In this document: in pieces, positions 35,705-44,671 of the stretch
Layout of the letters: every line of letters begins with the position of its first letter
Numbering within the stretch: position 1 is the first letter of the stretch
Assembly (NCBI GenBank): GCA_019637335.1
Contig: JAHBVV010000008.1
Span: 1 to 64,000 of the forward strand
Source: Candidatus Hydrogenedentota bacterium
Lineage (GTDB): Bacteria; Hydrogenedentota; Hydrogenedentia; Hydrogenedentales; JAEUWI01
DNA length: 64,000 nucleotides
Reading direction: 5' to 3'
Program-made: the position numbers and the translations under genes
Notes under the pieces: generated by a model
Databases searched by the model: none
What the model saw: only the letters and a program-made list of their open reading frames with translations
What the model was told of the DNA's origin: nothing

Positions 35705-37114
35705 ATGCACGCTAACCCGTCTCCCGGCGCCGCGGCCGCGAATTCGCGCCACGCCACGAAAGAACTGTTGAAGCGCCTGCGGCGGCGGCTGCAATCGCAG
35801 GACGATCCGCCGGGCGTGCTGGTTCGGGCTGAGGCGCGCATCGAGGCGATGGACCCGCTGAACTGGCTTCAGGCGCAGTTGGGGCAGACTCACTACTACT
35901 GGTCGAGCCGGGAGGGATCCTTCGAGATGGCGGGCATCGGCGAGGCCGATGTGCTTGTCCCCGAGGGCGCCATCGACCTGCCGGGGCTCTTCGCGGAGAT
36001 GCGGCGGCGGCTTTCGCTGGAGTGGCCGTCGCTGCGCTATTACGGCGGTTTCCGCTTCCGGGAGACCGACGAAATCCACCGCCGCTGGCGCAACTTCGCC
36101 GCGTACCGGTTCATCGCGCCGCGCATCGAGATCGTGCGCCAGGGCGAGAAGACCTGGCTGGCGTGCAACGCCGTCGCAGGGTCGCCCGAAGCGAACCGGA
36201 TGGCGTACGAGGCGATCGAGGCGGACGTTCAAGGGCTGGTTTTCCCCGAGGCCCCGCTGCCGTGCCCCTTGCCGCCGATTGTGGGGCGCGCCGACTTGCC
36301 GGACCGGGTCGCCTGGGATGCGCTGGTCGAACAGGCGCTGGAGGCCTTTGATCGGGGCGATTTGCAGAAGGTGGTGCTGGCGCGGGAGACGGAGTTCCAG
36401 TTTGACTGCGAATCTCCGCTGGACCCCGTCGGGATGCTTCGCCGCCTGCTGCGGCACACGAAGCGATCGTACGAGTTCTGCTTTCACCCCACGCCGACGC
36501 GGGCCTTTCTGGGCGCCTCGCCGGAGCGGCTGTACCACCGGCGGAACGTGTACCTGGAGAGCGAGGCGCTTGCCGGCACCCGACCCCGCGGCCGCACGGA
36601 CGCCCTCGACAAGGCGCTTGGCCGGGAGTTGCTGGGCGACGAGAAGGAGCTGCGCGAGCACCAGTTCGTGGTCCAGAATCTGCGCGATCACTTCAACCGC
36701 TTCTGCGTTTCGATGAAGCACGATCCCGCGCCGTCGCTGCGGCGCCTGCGGAAGGTCCAGCACCTCTACACCTATATGGAAGGCATTCTGCGGGAGCACG
36801 ATTCCGACGCCGCGCTGATTGCGGCGCTGCACCCGACGCCGGCGGTCGGCGGCTCCCCTCGCGAGCAGGCGCTGTCGTGGATCGCGGAGAACGAGCCCTT
36901 CGACCGGGGCGTGTACGCGGCGCCGGTGGGCTGGGTCGGCTTTGATGACGCCGAATTCTGCGTCGGGATCCGGTCCGGGCTGATCGAGGGCAGCACGCTG
37001 GCGCTGTATTCGGGCGCGGGCATCGTGCCGGGGTCCTCCGCCGCCGGAGAGTGGGACGAGATCGAAAACAAGATGGCCAGCTTTCTGGAGGCGCTGTATG
37101 ACCACCCCGGCTGA
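35705..37114 (+). CDS. menF: Isochorismate synthase
   Basis: MenF turns chorismate into isochorismate, the first step of menaquinone synthesis. The 469-residue protein has the chorismate-binding fold: KVVLARETEFQFD, FLGASPERLYHRRN, ALAGTRPRGRT, HPTPAVGGSPRE, APVGWVGFDDAEFCVGIRS and LYSGAGIVPGSSAAGEWDE. It starts at ATG 35705 just after the repeat region. menD begins 17 bp before its end. Confidence 0.93.
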   Translation: MHANPSPGAAAANSRHATKELLKRLRRRLQSQDDPPGVLVRAEARIEAMDPLNWLQAQLGQTHYYWSSREGSFEMAGIGEADVLVPEGAIDLPGLFAEMRRRLSLEWPSLRYYGGFRFRETDEIHRRWRNFAAYRFIAPRIEIVRQGEKTWLACNAVAGSPEANRMAYEAIEADVQGLVFPEAPLPCPLPPIVGRADLPDRVAWDALVEQALEAFDRGDLQKVVLARETEFQFDCESPLDPVGMLRRLLRHTKRSYEFCFHPTPTRAFLGASPERLYHRRNVYLESEALAGTRPRGRTDALDKALGRELLGDEKELREHQFVVQNLRDHFNRFCVSMKHDPAPSLRRLRKVQHLYTYMEGILREHDSDAALIAALHPTPAVGGSPREQALSWIAENEPFDRGVYAAPVGWVGFDDAEFCVGIRSGLIEGSTLALYSGAGIVPGSSAAGEWDEIENKMASFLEALYDHPG

Positions 37115-38870
37115 CGCGCCCAACATCAATTATCAGTGGGCCGGCCTGATCGTGGAGGAGCTGATCCGCTGCGGCGTTGCCGGTTTTGTGATCTCCCCGG
37201 GATCCCGGAATTCGCCGCTGTCGATCAGCGCGGCGCGGCATCCCGCCGCGCGCGTCTGGGTCCACTTCGACGAGCGCGGGGCGGCGTTTTTCGCGCTGGG
37301 CCTCGCGCGCCAGTCGGGGCGGCCGGCGGTGCTGATCTGCACGTCGGGCAGCGCCGTGGCCAACTACCTGCCCGCGGCGGTCGAGGCCAGCGCGAGCCAG
37401 ATTCCCCTGCTGATCGTGAGCGCGGACCGCCCGCCGGAGCTGATCGATTGCGGGGCCAACCAGGCCATCGAGCAGCCGGGGATTTTCGGATCTTATGTGC
37501 GCTGGGAAGCGACACTCCCCTGCCCCACGCCCGCGATCGATCCGGCGTACGTGTTGACGACGGTCGACCAGGCCGTCGCCCGGTGTGTTGGCGGGAACGC
37601 GGGCCCGGTGCACCTTAATTTCATGTTTCGCGAGCCCCTGGCGCCGGTCGCGGGCCCGGACGCGCCGCCGCACAATGGCGCTGGCCTGACCCGCTGGCGC
37701 GAGACGGCCGCACCCTGGACCGTGCACGGCGTGGAGTCCACCCGCCTCTCCGATCACGATCAGGCGGGCATCCTCGACCGGGTCCAGACCTGCGCGCGCG
37801 GCTTGCTTGTCTTCGGCGCACTGCGCGATCCGGCGGAGCGCGCCGCGGCCCGGGCGCTTTCGGAGGCCCTCGGCTGGCCCGTACTGGCGGATGTCTGCGC
37901 GGGACTGCGCGGCCCGGGCGCGCCGGGATCCCTGATGCGCTGGGGCGACCTTATCCTGCTGGACGAGACGATCGACGATGCTTGGACGCCGGAGTTCGTG
38001 ATTCACATTGGTGGCGCACTGACCTCGAAGCGCACCCAGCAGGCGCTGGAGCGCTGGCGGCCGGCGTATCTCCGCGTTTGCCTCGGGGGCACGCGCCGCG
38101 ACCCGGGCCATATCGTGACGCAGCGCTGCAACGTGGCGCCCGCCGATTTCTGCGCGTGGCTTGCCGCGTGTCTCACCGGTTACCCGCCCGGAGCGCCGCC
38201 GGCGGCCTGGCGCGCGCGCGACGCCGCCTGCGACGCGGCGATCGCGGCCTGGGAAGCACAGCAAACCGGGCTTACGGAGATCGGGGCCGCGCGCATCGTC
38301 GCGAACCAGGCGCCCGAGGGGTCCACGGTATTCCTGGGGAACTCCATGCCGGTGCGGCTCGCCGACAGCTATGCCTGGCCCGACCGGGATGGCGTCGCCT
38401 TTGTCGCGAACCGGGGCGCGAGCGGAATCGACGGCAACCTGGCGACGGCGGCGGGCCTTACGGCGGCTTCGGGCGGCCCGGTCATCGCGCTGGTGGGCGA
38501 TCTGACCGCGTTGCACGATCTGAACTCGCTCGCGCTCCTGCGAACGATATCGCCGCCGCTTGTGGTGGTGGTGTTGAACAACGACGGCGGCGGTATTTTC
38601 CATCACCTGCCGATCGCCGCCGAGCACGATGTGTTTGAGCGCTGCTTCGGCACGCCGCACGGTCTACGCTTCGGCGAAGCCGCGGCGCAATTTGGCCTGC
38701 GGTACGCGAATCCGTCTGGCGCGGAAGCGCTTGGCGAGGCGCTGGACCTTGCCCTGGCGGCCTCCTCCCCCACTTTGATCGAGGTCACGCTCGGTCGCAA
38801 CGCCGAGCACGCCGTCCATCTCGACCTGCGCGCGCGCCTGCGCGAGGCCATGGAGCAGGCGCGACCGTGA
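37098..38870 (+). CDS. menD: SEPHCHC synthase
   Basis: MenD is a ThDP enzyme that adds a succinyl-semialdehyde unit from 2-oxoglutarate to isochorismate. The 590-residue protein has the start GLIVEELIRCGVAGFVISPG and SRNSPLSISAARHP, the substrate/ThDP glutamate region HFDERGAAFFALGLARQSG, and the ThDP-Mg motif GDLTALHDLNSLALLR with NNDGGGIFHHLP. It overlaps menF by 17 bp and is followed by menH after 10 bp. Confidence 0.95.
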   Translation: MTTPADAPNINYQWAGLIVEELIRCGVAGFVISPGSRNSPLSISAARHPAARVWVHFDERGAAFFALGLARQSGRPAVLICTSGSAVANYLPAAVEASASQIPLLIVSADRPPELIDCGANQAIEQPGIFGSYVRWEATLPCPTPAIDPAYVLTTVDQAVARCVGGNAGPVHLNFMFREPLAPVAGPDAPPHNGAGLTRWRETAAPWTVHGVESTRLSDHDQAGILDRVQTCARGLLVFGALRDPAERAAARALSEALGWPVLADVCAGLRGPGAPGSLMRWGDLILLDETIDDAWTPEFVIHIGGALTSKRTQQALERWRPAYLRVCLGGTRRDPGHIVTQRCNVAPADFCAWLAACLTGYPPGAPPAAWRARDAACDAAIAAWEAQQTGLTEIGAARIVANQAPEGSTVFLGNSMPVRLADSYAWPDRDGVAFVANRGASGIDGNLATAAGLTAASGGPVIALVGDLTALHDLNSLALLRTISPPLVVVVLNNDGGGIFHHLPIAAEHDVFERCFGTPHGLRFGEAAAQFGLRYANPSGAEALGEALDLALAASSPTLIEVTLGRNAEHAVHLDLRARLREAMEQARP

Positions 38871-38880
38871 GATTGTTGCG

Positions 38881-39699
38881 ATGTTCCAACCGTTGATTCC
38901 TGTTTCCCTGGCGGGCGCGCCGCCCGCCCCGCCGGTGGTATTCCTCCACGGATTCCTGGGCGACGCGAGCGATTGGCGGGCGGTCGCCGAGGCGCTGGCG
39001 CCGGAGCACCACGTGCTGGCGGTTGATCTACCGGGCCACGGCCCCGACGCCACGCCCACCACGATGGGCCTGGACGCCTGCGCCGAAGCGTTGCTTGCGG
39101 GCTTCGCGCGCGCGGGCCTGCGCCGCCCCGATGTCGCCGGCTATTCCATGGGCGGCCGCATTTCGCTGTACCTGGCGAGGCGCTATCCGGACCGTGTGGG
39201 GCGGCTGGTCCTCGAATCGGCGTCTCCGGGGATTGCCGATGCCGCGCAGCGGGCGAGCCGCGCCGTCCAGGACGCCGCCCTGGCGGAGCGCCTCGCCGCG
39301 ATGGAGCCGGGCGGCGCCGCGTTTCGCGCGTTTCTGGAGGAATGGTATGCGATGTCGCTGTTTTCGACGCTCCAGCGCCGCCCGGAACTGCTGGAGCCCC
39401 TGATCGCGCGGCGGCTTACGCGGTGTGTGCCCGCCGCTGTCGGATCCTCTCTCACGGGCCTGGGCACCGGCGCGCAAGCGAGCCTGTGGGAGGAGTTGCA
39501 CGCCCTGAAAGCGCCCGCGCTGGCCATCACCGGCGAGGACGACCGCAAGTTCCGCATCATCGCGGAGGACATGGCGCTGGCGTGTCCCGCGATGGCGACG
39601 GAGATCCTCACCGGCTGCGGCCACAACGTCCACCTCGAAAACCACGAGGCCTTCGTGACGGTCGTTCGCGCGTTCCTGCACCCCAACGGCGGACCGTAA
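38881..39699 (+). CDS. menH: SHCHC synthase (alpha/beta hydrolase)
   Basis: MenH removes pyruvate from the MenD product. The 272-residue protein has VVFLHGFLGDASDWRAVAEA, the nucleophile in GYSMGGRISLYLARRYPDRV, LVLESASPGI, and a late TGCGHNVHLENHEAFV holding the catalytic His. Context (menF-menD-menH-menG) makes the assignment firm despite the large superfamily. The later genes menC, menE and menB are not in this window. Confidence 0.92.
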   Translation: MFQPLIPVSLAGAPPAPPVVFLHGFLGDASDWRAVAEALAPEHHVLAVDLPGHGPDATPTTMGLDACAEALLAGFARAGLRRPDVAGYSMGGRISLYLARRYPDRVGRLVLESASPGIADAAQRASRAVQDAALAERLAAMEPGGAAFRAFLEEWYAMSLFSTLQRRPELLEPLIARRLTRCVPAAVGSSLTGLGTGAQASLWEELHALKAPALAITGEDDRKFRIIAEDMALACPAMATEILTGCGHNVHLENHEAFVTVVRAFLHPNGGP

Positions 39700-39809
39700 T
39701 TTCGGCGATTCGCGCTGAACTTGGATCGGCCCGCCGCCATGGCATACGATCAGGGGGTGAACCATCTCTGCCCGCAACTTCTTGCGGGCGCTGCCCCGGG
39801 AAATGTGCC

Positions 39810-40544
39810 GTGCCGAATACCGATCCCCAGCCGCCTTCACGTATGCAGGCGTTCAAGATGTTTGACCGGATTGCGCACCGGTATGACCTGCTCAACCGCC
39901 TGCTATCCATGGGGACGGATGTGCGGTGGCGGCGGAAACTGAACCGGCGCGTGCCCGCGGGGGAGAAGCTGCGGGTGCTGGACCTGGCCACAGGTACGGC
40001 GGATGTGTTGATCGCGATGAATGGCGCCTGCCCGCAGGTAGCCTCGGGCGTGGGGCTCGACATGTCCGGCGGGATGCTTCATTATGGCCGGGAGAAGCTG
40101 ATCCGGCTCGGCCTCGACCGGAAATTCCGGCTTGTGCGTGGCGATGCGACTTGTCTGGGGCTCGAATCCGGCCAGTTCGACGCGGTGACGATATCCTTCG
40201 GCATCCGGAACGTGATCGACGTGGCGCAGGGGCTGCGCGAGATGCGCCGGATCCTCAAGCCGGGTGGCAGGGCGTTGATTCTGGAGTTTTCCCTGCCGTC
40301 GAACCGCCTCTTCCGCGCCATGTACCTGTCTTACTTCCGGAATATCCTGCCGCGTATCGGGGCGCTGATCTCCGGCGACAGCTACGCGTACCGCTACCTG
40401 AACGAAACGGTGGAGACCTTTCCGTATGGCGAGGACTTCTGCCAGCTGATGCGTGACGCGGGCTTTGAGGGGGTGACTGCGACGCCGCTTACGTTTGGCA
40501 TCGCCAGCCTCTACCAGGGCGATCGGGGTTCAGTTGACAGTTGA
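39810..40544 (+). CDS. menG: Demethylmenaquinone methyltransferase
   Basis: MenG/UbiE does the last methylation of menaquinone with SAM. It carries MFDRIAHRYDLLNRLLSMG, LDLATGTADVLIAM (SAM site), ISFGIRNVIDVAQGLREM, KPGGRALILEFSLP and GDSYAYRYLNETVETFPYGE. The start could be GTG 39810 (244 residues) or ATG 39843. The last codons and the TGA stop lie inside the first heptamer array, so the C-terminus (GSVDS) is supplied by the repeat. Confidence 0.92.
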   Translation: MPNTDPQPPSRMQAFKMFDRIAHRYDLLNRLLSMGTDVRWRRKLNRRVPAGEKLRVLDLATGTADVLIAMNGACPQVASGVGLDMSGGMLHYGREKLIRLGLDRKFRLVRGDATCLGLESGQFDAVTISFGIRNVIDVAQGLREMRRILKPGGRALILEFSLPSNRLFRAMYLSYFRNILPRIGALISGDSYAYRYLNETVETFPYGEDFCQLMRDAGFEGVTATPLTFGIASLYQGDRGSVDS

Positions 40545-40600
40545 CAGTTGACAGTTGACAGTTGGCGGTTGGCGGTTGGCGGTTGGCGGTTGGCGGTTGG
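40531..40600. repeat. Heptamer array 1 (10 units), left border of the four-helix-bundle cassette
   Basis: There are four CAGTTGA units, one CAGTTGG and five CGGTTGG, in that order, reading towards the cassette gene. The array starts inside the 3' end of menG and ends 15 bp before the stop codon of the four-helix-bundle gene. Confidence 0.92.
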
Positions 40601-40615
40601 CATCCTTTGCGCCGA

Positions 40616-40972
40616 TTATGAATTCGACTTTGTCTTCTTGATGATGGCCGTGAGTAGCTTCAGCAGTTCCTTCAAGTCGGAAATTATCGACTCGAAGCCT
40701 TTTTCGTCAATGTATTCCGACCGGTATAAGAGCTCCAGCCAGTACTCGGATTCATTTGCTTCTTTGAGTGCGATAGCCAACTTGTGGACAAAGTCCGCTC
40801 TGCTCTCCGCCTGTTCGGCTTCGCGAACGAGCGCACCAATCGCCGTACCGGAACGCAACAGTTGTTTGCTGAGGACAAACTCCCGCTTTTCTTTGCATAG
40901 ATACTCGTAGAGCCTGACGGTGCGCAAGGCGAACGCAAATGAATGATTCCGTAACGCCCCTTCCTTTTCCAA
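40616..40972 (-). CDS. Four-helix-bundle protein (S23 / IVP family)
   Basis: The 118-residue protein has the four-helix pattern of the 23S-rRNA intervening-sequence protein family. Its segments are FALRTVRLYEYLCKEKREFV, LSKQLLRSGTAIGALVREAE, DFVHKLAIALKEANESEYWL and EKGFESIISDLKELLKLLTA. The RSGTAIGANVxEA-like motif is diagnostic. The start is TTG with AAGGAG about 7 bases upstream; no ATG alternative exists. The 56-bp leader has a small ATCTCA/TGAGAT hairpin. The function of free-standing members is unknown; the fold is shared with Avd of diversity-generating retroelements, but no reverse transcriptase is nearby. It is AT-richer than its neighbours, which suggests acquisition. Confidence 0.88.
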   Translation of the reverse strand: MEKEGALRNHSFAFALRTVRLYEYLCKEKREFVLSKQLLRSGTAIGALVREAEQAESRADFVHKLAIALKEANESEYWLELLYRSEYIDEKGFESIISDLKELLKLLTAIIKKTKSNS

Positions 40973-41028
40973 CCCGCGTCTCCTTCTTGACTATCTCAGC
41001 TTTGTGAGATCCCCGAAACTGCATGATA

Positions 41029-41200
41029 AACCGCCAACCGCCAACCGCCAACCGCCAACCGCCAACCGCCAACCGCCAACCGCCAACCGCCAACCGCCAA
41101 CCGCCAACCGCCAACCGCCAACCGCCAACCGCCAACTGTGAACTGTGAACTGTGAACTGTGAACTGTGAACTGTGAACTGTCAACTGTCAACTGTCAACT
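41029..41200. repeat. Heptamer array 2 (24 units), right border, inverted relative to array 1
   Basis: On the plus strand there are 15 AACCGCC units (41029-41133), six AACTGTG (41134-41175), three AACTGTC (41176-41196), then AACT. Read from the other strand it is CAGTTGA-type to CAGTTCA-type to CGGTTGG-type towards the gene, a mirror image of array 1. Its outer end touches the stop codon of maf. Confidence 0.93.
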
Positions 41201-41810
41201 ACAAGAACACCGCGCGGTCCTTGTCCATCGAGTCGAACAGGTAGACCCCGAGCTGGCGGAGGAGCGTGTCCAGCCGGACCATGGGGAAACCGAGGACGTT
41301 CTGGTAGCAGCCCTCGTAGCGCTGGACGATGAGGCTGCCGGGCCCGTCGACGGTGTAGGCGCCGGCACGGTCGAGCGGCTCCACGACGTAGACGAAGCGA
41401 TCGATCTCCTCGTCGGAGAGGTCGCGGAAGGTGACGTGCGTGGTCTCCGCGCCCTCGATGCGCGTGCCGGTCTCCGTGTCGCACAGCGCGAGCCCCGTAA
41501 CCACCTCGTGCGTGTGGCCGGCCAGCATCCGCAGCATCCGGCGGGCGTCGTCGAAATCGGCGGGCTTTGGGAGCACATGCTCGTGGTGGAAGACCAGGGT
41601 GTCCGCCGCGATGATGATCGCCGGCTGATCGAGGCGCGCGCCGACGTCGTCCCGCTTGATGACCGCGTTGTTGATCACGATTTCGGCGGGGCTGTCCCCG
41701 GTGTTCGGTTCGTGGGCATCGCTGGTGATGACGTCGAAGTCGACGCCGAGCGCACGGAGGAGGCTCTGGCGGCGTGGCGATCCGGAGGCGAGGATCAGGC
41801 GCTTATTCAT
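41199..41810 (-). CDS. maf: Maf-like nucleoside triphosphate pyrophosphatase
   Basis: Maf proteins hydrolyse dTTP/UTP or modified nucleotides and are linked to septum control. The 203-residue protein has RLILASGSPRRQSLLRALGV, IIIAADTLVFHHEHVLPKP, HEVVTGLALCD and AGAYTVDGPGSLIVQRYEGC, all family motifs. The stop codon TAG abuts the outer end of heptamer array 2. Its start overlaps the lolA-like gene by 4 bp. Confidence 0.93.
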   Translation of the reverse strand: MNKRLILASGSPRRQSLLRALGVDFDVITSDAHEPNTGDSPAEIVINNAVIKRDDVGARLDQPAIIIAADTLVFHHEHVLPKPADFDDARRMLRMLAGHTHEVVTGLALCDTETGTRIEGAETTHVTFRDLSDEEIDRFVYVVEPLDRAGAYTVDGPGSLIVQRYEGCYQNVLGFPMVRLDTLLRQLGVYLFDSMDKDRAVFL

Positions 41811-42604
41811 GGGGTGGGCAGTTCCCGCACCTGGAGCGCGCCGGTTTCGGCGGCCTCCGCCGGGGCAGGGGCCGGGGACTCGATATTTTTCGGCGCGCCG
41901 GTCTCCAGCGGATCCGGCGGCATGAGGACGCCGCCCGGGGGGACTTCCCGCAACGTGACTTCGCCGTTCTCGATGACCCGCGTGCCGGCCGGGATCTTAA
42001 GCTGGGTCTGGGCTGGGTCGAGGGGCTGGTTGACCTGGTAATTCGTGAACTCGGTCACCATGCGCGTGTCGTCGTCGAACTCGATATCGATGCGGTACGG
42101 CAGGTAATCGTCGTCACGGAGGTAAATGGTGACTTCCTGAAAGGGGGCCTGGTCCTGGTTTTCCTTGTAGGGCCGGATTTCGATGCCGTGGTTTCCCTGG
42201 GCGCTCTGCATGGAAAAGACGCGGACATCATATGCCTCGCGGAGGGCGGCGGGGTCGGTATCGAAGCCGAGGAAAAAGATGCTGGACTCGGGGCTTTCGT
42301 CGATATCGTAGAGCTGGACCTGCTCCTCGAGCGGATCGAAATCGTAGACGCGTCGGCCGTCTATCATAATGGAGGGCTCGTCGATGCCGTAGCGGAAAAG
42401 GATGCGGCGGGGCTTGCCGAAGGTCAGCTTGCCATGGCGGAGGGAGCGGTCGCCGAACTGGATGGTCTCTTCCTGAATATCGGCCTCCAGGACGCGGATT
42501 TCGGCGCGCTTCTGCGCAAACGTCTCGAAGAAGGCCTCGAAATCGCCGGCGTCCGGCGCCTGCGCGGGAAGGATTGCGGCGAGCAGCAGCAGCGCGGTAT
42601 TCAT
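41807..42604 (-). CDS. LolA-like outer-membrane lipoprotein carrier
   Basis: The 265-residue exported protein has a short signal peptide (MNTALLLLAAILPAQA) and a LolA/LolB-type beta-fold: FAQKRAEIRVLEADIQEETI, GKLTFGKPRRILFRYGID, IMIDGRRVYDFDPLEEQVQL and EVTIYLRDDDYLPYRIDIEF. The C-terminal 50 residues are Pro-rich and atypical. It should ferry lipoproteins across the periplasm from the LolCD-type exporter encoded at 33217-35149. It overlaps both neighbours by 4 bp. Confidence 0.85.
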   Translation of the reverse strand: MNTALLLLAAILPAQAPDAGDFEAFFETFAQKRAEIRVLEADIQEETIQFGDRSLRHGKLTFGKPRRILFRYGIDEPSIMIDGRRVYDFDPLEEQVQLYDIDESPESSIFFLGFDTDPAALREAYDVRVFSMQSAQGNHGIEIRPYKENQDQAPFQEVTIYLRDDDYLPYRIDIEFDDDTRMVTEFTNYQVNQPLDPAQTQLKIPAGTRVIENGEVTLREVPPGGVLMPPDPLETGAPKNIESPAPAPAEAAETGALQVRELPTP

Positions 42605-43278
42605 CGATCGTTCTCCAGGTGGGGCATATGGTCGTCCTCCATGATGGCCACGTCGCCCCCACCGTCATGGTGGTCGTCGTGGTCGGAGGCGCGGGGTCCG
42701 GCGTTCTGGCGATCTCCCGGGGCCTCGAGGGCGGCGTCCCGCCCCGCCGTGTCCTCTTCCGCGGGCAGCACATCGAGCATCTCGTAGCGGGTGTCGCCGT
42801 TTTCGCGGAGGAGCGCGTCGTAAAGATTGAGGACGGCGCGCATGTCGGCCTTGAGGCGCTTCCGGTTTTCCCGGAGGTCGGCGATCTCCTCGCGCAGCGA
42901 TTCGGGCACGGCGAGCGCGTTTTTCCGGGCGGCCTCGCGAATCAACTCCGCCTCACGCCGGATGAGATCGGCTTCGCGGCGGGCCTGTTCGATGGTGCTG
43001 TCGCTCATGCGCTGGGCGGCGGCCAGGGCGTCGGCCAGGGAGTGCTCCATGGCCCGGAGCGCGCCGAGTTCGGCTTCGCGGGCCTCGGCCTCTTCCCTCA
43101 GGCTGGCGACCTGCTGTTGGAGGCGCTCGAAGGCGTCCGCGGCGCGCTCGAGAAACGCGGCCACCTCGGCCTTGTTGAATCCGCGAAAGGCCGTCTTGAA
43201 ATCGGCGCTGTAGAGGTCGCTCGCCGTAATGGCCGGGGTATCCCCGAGCACCTCGTCCATGATCTTGTTTTTTTCCAT
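42601..43278 (-). CDS. DivIVA-domain coiled-coil protein
   Basis: The 225-residue protein begins MEKNKIMDEVLGDTPAITAS, followed by the DivIVA signature DFKTAFRGFNKAEVAAFLER. A long coiled coil follows (about 55-150: LREEAEAREAELGALRAMEH and IRREAELIREAARKNALAV). The tail is Asp/His-rich (HDDHHDGGGD), possibly metal-binding. DivIVA proteins mark poles or septa by sensing membrane curvature. The start at 43278 is fixed by the family N-terminus. A divIVA gene close to proC is a common arrangement. Confidence 0.87.
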   Translation of the reverse strand: MEKNKIMDEVLGDTPAITASDLYSADFKTAFRGFNKAEVAAFLERAADAFERLQQQVASLREEAEAREAELGALRAMEHSLADALAAAQRMSDSTIEQARREADLIRREAELIREAARKNALAVPESLREEIADLRENRKRLKADMRAVLNLYDALLRENGDTRYEMLDVLPAEEDTAGRDAALEAPGDRQNAGPRASDHDDHHDGGGDVAIMEDDHMPHLENDR

Positions 43279-43345
43279 CAGAGGGTTCCGTTCTGCATTG
43301 CGGGCCGCACCCGACCAGACGCGGGCCGGCGCGCGGGATTCATTT

Positions 43346-44152
43346 TCAGGCGCCCAGCTCGCGGGAGCGGCGCACGGCGGCGGCGACGGCATCGGCCACG
43401 AGGGCATCGAGGCCGCCATCGCGGTAGGCGTTCAGGGCGGCCTCGGTGGTGCCGCCGGGCGACGTGACCTTCTTGCGGAGGGTCTCCGCGGGTTCTCCGG
43501 TCTCCTGGAGCAGCTTGCCGGCCCCGACCAGCGTTTGCGCCGCGAGGCGCTCGGCCACCGCGCGATCCAGGCCCTGCGCGGCCGCCGCCTCGACGAGGCA
43601 CTCGACCAGGTAGAAGAAATAGGCGGGCCCGCTGCCGCTGAGCGCGGTGATGGCGTCGAGCGCGGATTCGTCGACCAGTTCGGCGATGCCCATGGAGGCG
43701 AAAATCTCGCGCGCCAGGAAGATTTGTGCGTCGCTGCATTGGGGGCTGGCGGCGATACCCGCGGCGCCGGCGTGCACGAGATAGGGCGTGTTCGGCATGA
43801 CACGGACGACGGCGGTATCCGCGCCGAGGCGCTCCTGGATGAATCCGGTGGAGATGCCGGCGGCGATGGAGATCACGAGGCTGTCCGGCGCGCAGTGGGG
43901 GCGTACTTCGTCGAGCACCGCGCCCATGATCTGGGGCTTGACGGCGAGGAGGAGAACGCTGGAGCCCGCGACGAGGTCCGGCAGGGACGCCGCGCAGGCG
44001 ATCCCGGCTTCCCGGGCCGCGGCCATGCGGTCCGGCGACGGGTCAAACGCGAGGACGCGGTCTTTTTCGATGGCGCCGAGGCCAATCAGGCCCTCCGCGA
44101 TGGCGGCGCCCATGTTGCCGTAACCGAGGAATCCGAGGGTTTCCGATATCAC
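43346..44152 (-). CDS. proC: Pyrroline-5-carboxylate reductase
   Basis: ProC makes proline from pyrroline-5-carboxylate with NAD(P)H. The 268-residue protein starts with the dinucleotide fold LGFLGYGNMGAAIAEGLI and carries LLAVKPQIMGAVLDEV, VISIAAGISTGFIQ, VRVMPNTPYLVHAGA and the family signature AITALSGSGPAYFFYLVECL with TSPGGTTEAALN. Length and motifs are normal. It is 6 bp after the GNAT gene. Confidence 0.96.
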   Translation of the reverse strand: MISETLGFLGYGNMGAAIAEGLIGLGAIEKDRVLAFDPSPDRMAAAREAGIACAASLPDLVAGSSVLLLAVKPQIMGAVLDEVRPHCAPDSLVISIAAGISTGFIQERLGADTAVVRVMPNTPYLVHAGAAGIAASPQCSDAQIFLAREIFASMGIAELVDESALDAITALSGSGPAYFFYLVECLVEAAAAQGLDRAVAERLAAQTLVGAGKLLQETGEPAETLRKKVTSPGGTTEAALNAYRDGGLDALVADAVAAAVRRSRELGA

Positions 44153-44158
44153 CGTATC

Positions 44159-44671
44159 CTACTCCTTTGCCGGGTTGAGGGCGGCGGCGTCCCGCGCGAG
44201 CAATTCCTCCTCGCCGAGCACGGGAAGGTCGCGCACCATCGCGATTTCGTCGCAGCCCGGGAAAAGCCGGCACCGCGTGCAGTCCTTGAACACCTTGTAG
44301 GGCAACTCGAGCTTATCGACTTCGTGGAAGTGCACGCGCTGGAAGAAGCCGGGCACCCGGGTCAGGGCGTAGACGCGCGCGATGTTGAGGCTCTGTGCCT
44401 CGCGCAGCACGGCCTCCACAAGCTGTTCGCCGATCCCGCGCCCGCGCAGGCGCTGCGCGACGACCAGGGAACGCACTTCGGCCAGATCGATCATGTCGAT
44501 GTGCAGCGCGACGCAGCCGCCCAGCCCGTTTTCATCGGTGTATACATAGAAATCCCGGACGTTCTCGTAGAGTTCCGGGAGCGCGCGCGGCAGGACGCTG
44601 CCCTGGGCCACCGCCTCGTCGAGCAGGGCCTTGATGGCGACGACTTCGGTAAGTTTGGGCTTTCGAACCAT
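44159..44671 (-). CDS. GNAT N-acetyltransferase (N-acetylglutamate synthase-like)
   Basis: The 170-residue protein is a single GNAT domain: KLTEVVAIKALLDEAVAQGS, LGGCVALHIDMIDLAEVRSL, and the acetyl-CoA loop AQRLRGRGIGEQLVEAVLRE. TRVPGFFQRVHFHEVDKLEL and KDCTRCRLFPGCDEIAMV are typical of short ArgA-like acetyltransferases. These make N-acetylglutamate for arginine synthesis in bacteria lacking full-length ArgA. Location next to proC, which uses the same glutamate pool, fits. The Cys cluster (DCTRCRLFPGC) could bind a metal or be regulatory. Confidence 0.82.
   Translation of the reverse strand: MVRKPKLTEVVAIKALLDEAVAQGSVLPRALPELYENVRDFYVYTDENGLGGCVALHIDMIDLAEVRSLVVAQRLRGRGIGEQLVEAVLREAQSLNIARVYALTRVPGFFQRVHFHEVDKLELPYKVFKDCTRCRLFPGCDEIAMVRDLPVLGEEELLARDAAALNPAKE

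Noticed and set aside
40616-40972. Avd protein of a diversity-generating retroelement
   Set aside because: The fold is related, but no reverse transcriptase, template repeat or variable repeat was seen nearby.
40752-41135. Reading frame encoding repeated VGGWRLA units through array 2
   Set aside because: A 7-bp repeat read in any open frame gives a periodic peptide. The frame is different from the four-helix-bundle gene and has no ribosome site.
40531-41200. CRISPR array
   Set aside because: Units are 7 bp, contiguous and without spacers; no cas gene is present.
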